Assembly (NCBI GenBank): GCA_951802425.1
Contig: OX637794.1
Coordinates: forward strand, 2,294,001 to 2,358,000
Direction of reading: 5' to 3'
Origin: Clavaria fumosa
Taxonomy: Eukaryota; Basidiomycota; Agaricomycetes; Agaricales; Clavariaceae
Length of the DNA: 64,000 nt
The notes under the pieces are model-generated. The model made no database searches, was not told the origin of the DNA, and was given only the letters and a program-made list of their open reading frames with translations. This document shows positions 58,864-64,000 of the stretch, piece after piece (position 1 is the stretch's first letter; every line of letters begins with the position of its first letter). The position numbers were made by a program, and so were the translations under genes.

Positions 58864-59160
58864 ATTTTTGGTGGCTGGATTGAAAGATGCTCACCTAAAT
58901 TTTCGCTGTGATCCATTGTACGCTGTATTCCATACTTGAGTTACCACATTAGACCTTGCTGGCATCCACTGCTTGAACACGCTGGCAACAGCCACAACAA
59001 ACACATGTTACCCGTTCTGCTCCCCATTGACCTGACTCAAGCCAGGCCAAGCCACCACAACGCTCACAATAATTCATTCTCTATTCTTCACTATCCTAAG
59101 TCTGAGAACAATACCCTCTAGAGCGCTTAACCCTATAGAATTTACTCATTCCTTGCCGCA
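58864..59160. other. Intergenic, ELOF1 3' UTR and kinesin-1 promoter
   Basis: About 300 bp in the same-strand gap. Alternating CACAAC-rich stretches lie at 58990-59060. No gene and no clear core promoter element seen. Confidence 0.45.
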
Positions 59161-62100
59161 ATGGCATCTTCCACTAACATCAAAGTTGTTTGTCGGTGCG
59201 GGTCGTGTATTCTACGCGCTCGATCAGCAGCGAAGTTGCTGAGCCTCTCTTTTCAGTTTCCGGCCAGTGAACGCGATCGAGGCCCGCGAAGGCGGCGAAG
59301 TCGTCGTGTCCTTCGCCGAAAACCTCCAGACCGTTCATCTTCGTTCTGGCCAGCTAAGCTCAGGCCCGGAGAAAGATGGCTTCGTTTTCGATAGGGTATT
59401 CCCCATGGAAACTAAGCAAGTTGAGGTGTTCGATTACGGGGTCAAGGAGTACGTCTTGAGTTCACATCAACGGGGACGCGTCATCGGTGGCACCAGTGCT
59501 GACACGGCGACCGGACGCGACTTAGCATCGTGAAAGGTGAGATGCTGAGATTTTGGCCAAAAATCATCACTCATAGTCATTCCAGATGTCTTGGACGGCT
59601 ATAATGGCACGGTCTTCGCCTATGGTCAAACGGGTAGTGGCAAGACATTCACTATGATGGTACGTTTGGGCCCTGTATAGATCACATACGCACCACTTAT
59701 CAATGAATATGCAGGGTGCGGATATCGATGATCCAGAGCTCAAGGGCATCACTCCTCGCATCACTGAGCAAATATTCCAGTCAATTGTAGAATCAGACGC
59801 GCGCCTTGAATATCTCGTCAAAGTCTCTTACATGGAAATTTACCTTGAGAGAATCCGGGACCTCCTTGCGCGTGCGCCGTTGCAATTCCTTTACAGTAAC
59901 ATACCCACGTTTCCTCATGCCACCATACAGCGCAGAACGACAATCTGCAAGTCCATGAGGAGAAGTCCAAAGGCGTGTACGTCAAAGGTCTTTCGGATTA
60001 CTATGTCAGTAGTGCTATGGAAGTGTATGAGATTATGCGGCAGGGGGGCGCAACGCGCGTAGTTACTTCTACCAGTACGTTGCGCGACCCATTCCGCAGT
60101 CCTGATCTAACCACAGAGGTCTAGACATGAACGCCGAAAGTTCACGGTCGCACACCATTTTCGTCATCACTATTCAACAGCGGAATACTGAGTCTGGTAC
60201 GCAGAAGACCGGGAATCTCTACCTCGTGGATTTGGCCGGTTCGGAGAAAGTTGGCAAGACGGGCGCTTCTGGGCAGACATTAGAAGAAGCGAAGAAGATC
60301 AATAAGAGTTTGTCTGCGCTAGGCATGGTCATCAACGCTTTGACAGATTTGAAGGTTCGCGTCTCGTCTAATATGTCAGTGAGACGGCTTATTGCAACTG
60401 GTCCAGGCAAAACACATTCCTTATCGCGATTCCAAGTTGACTCGTATTTTGCAAGAATCTCTCGGTGGTAATTCTCGGACGACCCTTATCATCAATTGTT
60501 CCCCATCCGCCTACAACGAATCTGAGACACTCTCTACCCTTCGCTTTGGTATCCGCGCGAAATCCATCAAGAACACTGCACGCGTCAATGCTGAGCTCTC
60601 GCCCCTTGAACTCAAGGGTCTTCTTTCCAAAGCGAACCTCGCCAATACCAAGTTCCAGAAATACATTGAGGCGCTGGAAGCAGAACTGGCTATTTGGCGG
60701 TCTGGTGCCGCCGTTGAGCAAAGTGAATGGGTGACGGCTGGCAAATCTCCAATCGCGCCAAAAAGGGCCACTCCCATTGGGACACCAAGTTCGCCGACAC
60801 CAATGCGCAGCATGACGCCTATTCTCCCTGCCATCGAAGGATTAAGGGCCGACTTGGACTCACGACCGCAGACACCGACCGTCGTTGGTCTTGACAAGGA
60901 TGAGCGCGAGGAATTCTTGCGAAGAGAAAACGAGCTGTCTGACACGTTGGCCGAAAAGGAGAGCGCGCTCGTAGCAGCCGAGAAGCTCGTCAAGGAATTA
61001 AAGGAGGAGTTCGTGTTTTTGAAGGAACAAGAAACATCGATTTCGAACGTCAGTGGCTATGATTCTCACTTCATCGGTCATAACTCTGACGATTCACCGC
61101 AGGAGAACAAAGCCATGTCCGCCCAGCTCAACGAGCTCCGTCTGCAAGTGGAAAGACTCACGTATGATAACAAAGAAGGGACTATTACGATCGACATCCT
61201 GAAGGAGCAAAATCAAGACGCCAAGGCAGAATTAGAAGAGCTCAAGAAGATCATCGCAGACTTGAAGTCTGCGCAGAAAGACCTTTCCGTTGAAGACAAG
61301 GAGAAGCGTAAACAGGAGAAGATGGCCGTGATGATGGCGAAATTCGATACCGTGTGTCTTCCTTCGATTCCTTCGCACGGATTGAAGATTGAAGCTTACA
61401 TGTCCTTTTCTATCCATACAGCAGGGGACATTCTCGGAGAAAGACGAACAGCTTCGAGCACTACTCGTCAAGTTAGATTCCATGGATGCGCTTCAATCCA
61501 TCACTCCCGACGATTTGGTTGTTGTGCGACGCCATCTGTCTGAGGGTCAGGCGATGATCAGGGAGACTATGGACCGGCTCCGACAGAGCCAGGAGGAGAA
61601 CGAAATAATCATGAGGAGACGAGATGAGCTGGAGAGCCGAGTAGCGGCTCTTGAAACCGAGTATGAGGAGCTCTTAGGCAGGTCTTTAGATGTTGTCGCA
61701 GCGGACTGTGCTAAGCTCTCCTCATCGCAGAAAAAACCATCAACGAGGAAGAGACCAGTGACATTGATCTTGCCGAGTCAATGACAGATCTTAAGGTGAG
61801 TACGTAGTTCTTCGGGAGTGCTATGTTCGATTATGGTGGTTTCGTTTTTGCAGGCCAAACTAGAGGCCCAGTACGCTGCGAAGCGCGAGTCTCACCTCAG
61901 TGAGGTGCAAGATCTGAAACAACAACTTGAATTCAAGAACAACGAGGTCCGCAGCCTGCATACCAACATCGATAATTTGAAAAGCATGAACGAGGGGCTC
62001 AAGGTATTAGCCTGTGCGGTATTCTTTGTCTGTGCCTTGACGGGATCTGCCAGAGCGCCTTCGCTGCGACGTCAGCTGGCATAGCGGGCGGCAAAGATTT

Positions 62101-63044
62101 GGCAGAAAGAGCCCAGGACCTTGAGCGGACTCGGAAAGCCATCAACGTGCAACTCGCAGAGTTTGACGGCGTGAAGAAGTCCCTCATGAGGGATTTACAG
62201 AATCGTTGCGAGAAGGTCGGAGTTCGATTCTGCATTCTTGTGGAGACGCCGCTGACTTGCATTCTGACAGGTCGTGGAGCTTGAGATTCAACTTGACGAG
62301 ATCAAAGAGCAATACAATAACGTGATCCGTAACAGCAACAGCAAGGCACAGCAGAGGAAAATGGCCTTCCTGGAGCGGAACCTGGAGCAGTTATCCGTGG
62401 TTCAGAAGCAGGTAATAGAATCGACTCCGCTGGTAGCGAAGTAGCTAATCAGAGCTAATCGCAGCTCGTCGAACAAAATTCTACTCTGAAGAAGGAGGCT
62501 GGGCTGGCTGAGCGCAAACTACTCGCTCGCAACGAACGGATAGCGAACCTTGAGGCACTTCTACAGGACGCCGACCGCAGATTGCAATTACAAAACTCCA
62601 AGTTCGAGGCTCAATTACAGGCTGTCAAAGACCGATTGGATCAGGCACGCGGTCCGTGCTCTGTTTTCCTTAGGTCGACCTTCTGCTGACCCCATCTGCT
62701 TTTTCATTCATTCTCTTCGTCTCTATAGCTAGCAAAGCAACGCCGTCGTCAGCTCTCAGTTTTGGCGCCCGCATCGCGAAGCCGCTGAGAGGCGGCGGTG
62801 GCGCATCTCAGATCCCCGCAACTCCTATCAATTCAGGAGCTACCTCGCAACTGAATAGAATTCAGAACGAGGAGGGAGGGTACGTTAGCCGTTCTGTGGA
62901 TCGGTGCCTGTACTCATCATCCCCCATTTTTTTGTCACCAATCAGCTCGCCTGGTACGTCATGTTTCTACCTTAAAATGATAACCTGCCATAACACCGCA
63001 TCACAACAGCTAAGCGAGCGTCCTGGTTCTTCGCGCCACGGTAG
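59161..63044 (+). CDS. Conventional kinesin heavy chain (kinesin-1)
   Basis: This plus-end-directed motor carries vesicles and organelles along hyphal microtubules. The ATG at 59161 gives [11 protein letters not shown]; an intron after CG leads to [16 protein letters not shown]. Motor motifs: [13 protein letters not shown] (about 59610-59660), [62 protein letters not shown] and [14 protein letters not shown] long coiled-coil stalk runs from about 60630 to 62660 ([52 protein letters not shown]). The tail has the autoinhibitory IAK motif in [15 protein letters not shown] (about 62770). The end is spliced through an 8-nt exon (62946-62953) to give [17 protein letters not shown] and TAG at 63042-63044. 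Layout and tail identify kinesin-1 of the fungal type, which works without light chains. Confidence 0.92.
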
Positions 63045-63640
63045 CGACTTGATGTGCTATGCTGTCGATGTACACGTCTCCCTCCAATCCCATTCATCAG
63101 ATCATGCCACCCCTCCCACTACTCGCTCACAGATGGCATCACATCTACCATCATCCAGCGGAGTGACCTGAACTTGTTCATATTGTAGCTAAAAAGGGAG
63201 TCAGGGTTGCTCATCACCGGCCGAAACTGCAGTTGGGCCAGCGACAGACACATTTTGTACCGCCGTAGATCCGAAACTTTTTTGTTGTTGTTGCCGTCAT
63301 TACCTGGTCATGTGCACACGGGGCCATGCAGAATGCGCGTGGCGCGTTTTGAGGGGTCAGGCCTGTCAGGGTGCTTTGTCGAAGACGTGTAAAAACCTCA
63401 AAGTTTAGTATCCAAGGCCTTTGTTGCCTTTTTCGTCTCGACGCGGACGGGCCGGTGATTGCGCGGCTGCGCGGACATTGGCGCCATCATCCCGTCGCCA
63501 TTTGTGACATAGCGCGCTTGCAGGGTCTAACAACGTGGGTTTTAACATTCCTTTTCAACACGGAGCCTTCTCGCTAACAAAAGTGCAGATGTCCCGCTCA
63601 CTTTGATTTAAGCAGAGGCACACACCCATTGGGGGCTCAG
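63045..63640. other. Intergenic downstream of kinesin-1
   Basis: About 600 bp with the kinesin-1 3' UTR. T-rich patches lie at 63278-63292. No open frame here has family features on either strand. Confidence 0.5.
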
Positions 63641-63759
63641 GCACACTACCGTGCACTGGACAATTAATTTTCGCACCTTTTTGCCTCCGTCCGCGGTCTT
63701 CAAACACCAAGGATGCACGACCACGGAGGGACCTATATCTTACGTCAATTTCAAGATTG

Positions 63760-64000
63760 AATTCACAGATTCACGCAACCAAGAAGACATGGGAACAGCA
63801 GAATTCCAGAAGCCCGCGCTGAAACGGGGCAAGCGAAGGCAGCCATAGAAAAACTCAAGTCCTCCAAGCGCGGAGACCTGACGTTGGGCAAGTCGGCATT
63901 ATACCGGCGTCAAAAAAGAACGAAAAAAGCGGTCGCCAGGTTCGATCATATTGGCTCCCATATCAAATGGCCTGGACATTCCCTGATCAAGCCATACCAA
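63760..64000 (+). other. Possible start of an unrecognised gene at the window edge
   Basis: A frame open from about 63760 to the window end on the + strand reads as a basic, helix-rich segment (KAAIEKLKSSKRGDL, KSALYRRQKRTKKAVARFDH). It lacks an ATG in frame and would need splicing from an upstream exon, for instance the open frame beginning at 63651. I do not recognise a family. It could be a real 5' exon set continuing past 64000, or chance. Confidence 0.2.

Overview
The window reads as nuclear DNA of a filamentous basidiomycete, most likely an Agaricomycete. Genes are dense and lie on both strands. Nearly all are cut by many short GT-AG introns (mostly 45-70 nt), and the gene content is typical of that group: alpha-1,3-glucan synthase, Ste11-type MAPKKK, fungal kinesin-1 and an UNC80-like zinc-finger giant. 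I see no complete mobile element, no CRISPR array, no rRNA and no convincing tRNA.

Layout. 1-0.67 kb: 5' part of a Nup133-type nucleoporin (-). 0.75-2.0: PRCC-like nuclear protein (+). 2.7-4.7: sphingoid base/diacylglycerol kinase (-). 4.9-6.0: class I SAM methyltransferase (+). 6.3-14.6: alpha-1,3-glucan synthase (-). 15.5-19.7: Ste11-like MAPKKK with SAM domain (+). 19.9-22.5: tRNA m2,2G26 methyltransferase Trm1 (-). 23.0-26.4: ferric reductase (-). 27.1-27.9: Atx1-like copper chaperone (-). 28.9-31.5: LAT/MUP-type amino acid permease (-). 31.7-32.7: exosome subunit Mtr3 (-). 32.7-34.0: NSRP1/CCDC55-like splicing factor (+). 34.1-35.3: divergent protein kinase-like gene (-). 35.9-36.4: small RRM protein (+). 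36.8-37.6: TAF13 (-). 37.7-39.6: DUF4211 protein (-). 39.9-47.9: giant UNC80-like protein with tandem zinc fingers (+). 48.0-48.4: DPM2 (-). 48.6-53.3: TRAPPII subunit Trs120 (+). 53.5-54.0: Vps55 (-). 54.2-58.0: kinesin-5 (-). 58.4-58.9: Elof1 (+). 59.2-63.0: kinesin-1 (+). 63.0-64.0: mostly non-coding, with a possible start of another gene at the edge.

Most genes are unrelated housekeeping functions, as expected for fungal chromosomes. Three local groupings may have meaning: ferric reductase beside a copper chaperone (metal uptake), alpha-glucan synthase head-to-head with a MAPKKK (cell wall and signalling), and two microtubule motors flanking Elof1. Many pairs are divergent with short shared promoters (74-230 bp) or convergent with short 3' gaps (60-310 bp).

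Splice sites were assigned by eye from GT/AG positions, reading phase and family conservation. Those described with coordinates were checked for phase; the larger genes (glucan synthase, UNC80-like, Trs120, both kinesins, Trm1) were followed exon by exon only in part. I did not find a clearly new biological system. The most unusual points are an 8-nt microexon ending kinesin-1, two genes whose first coding exon is only the ATG, and the tandem C1-type zinc fingers in the UNC80-like protein.
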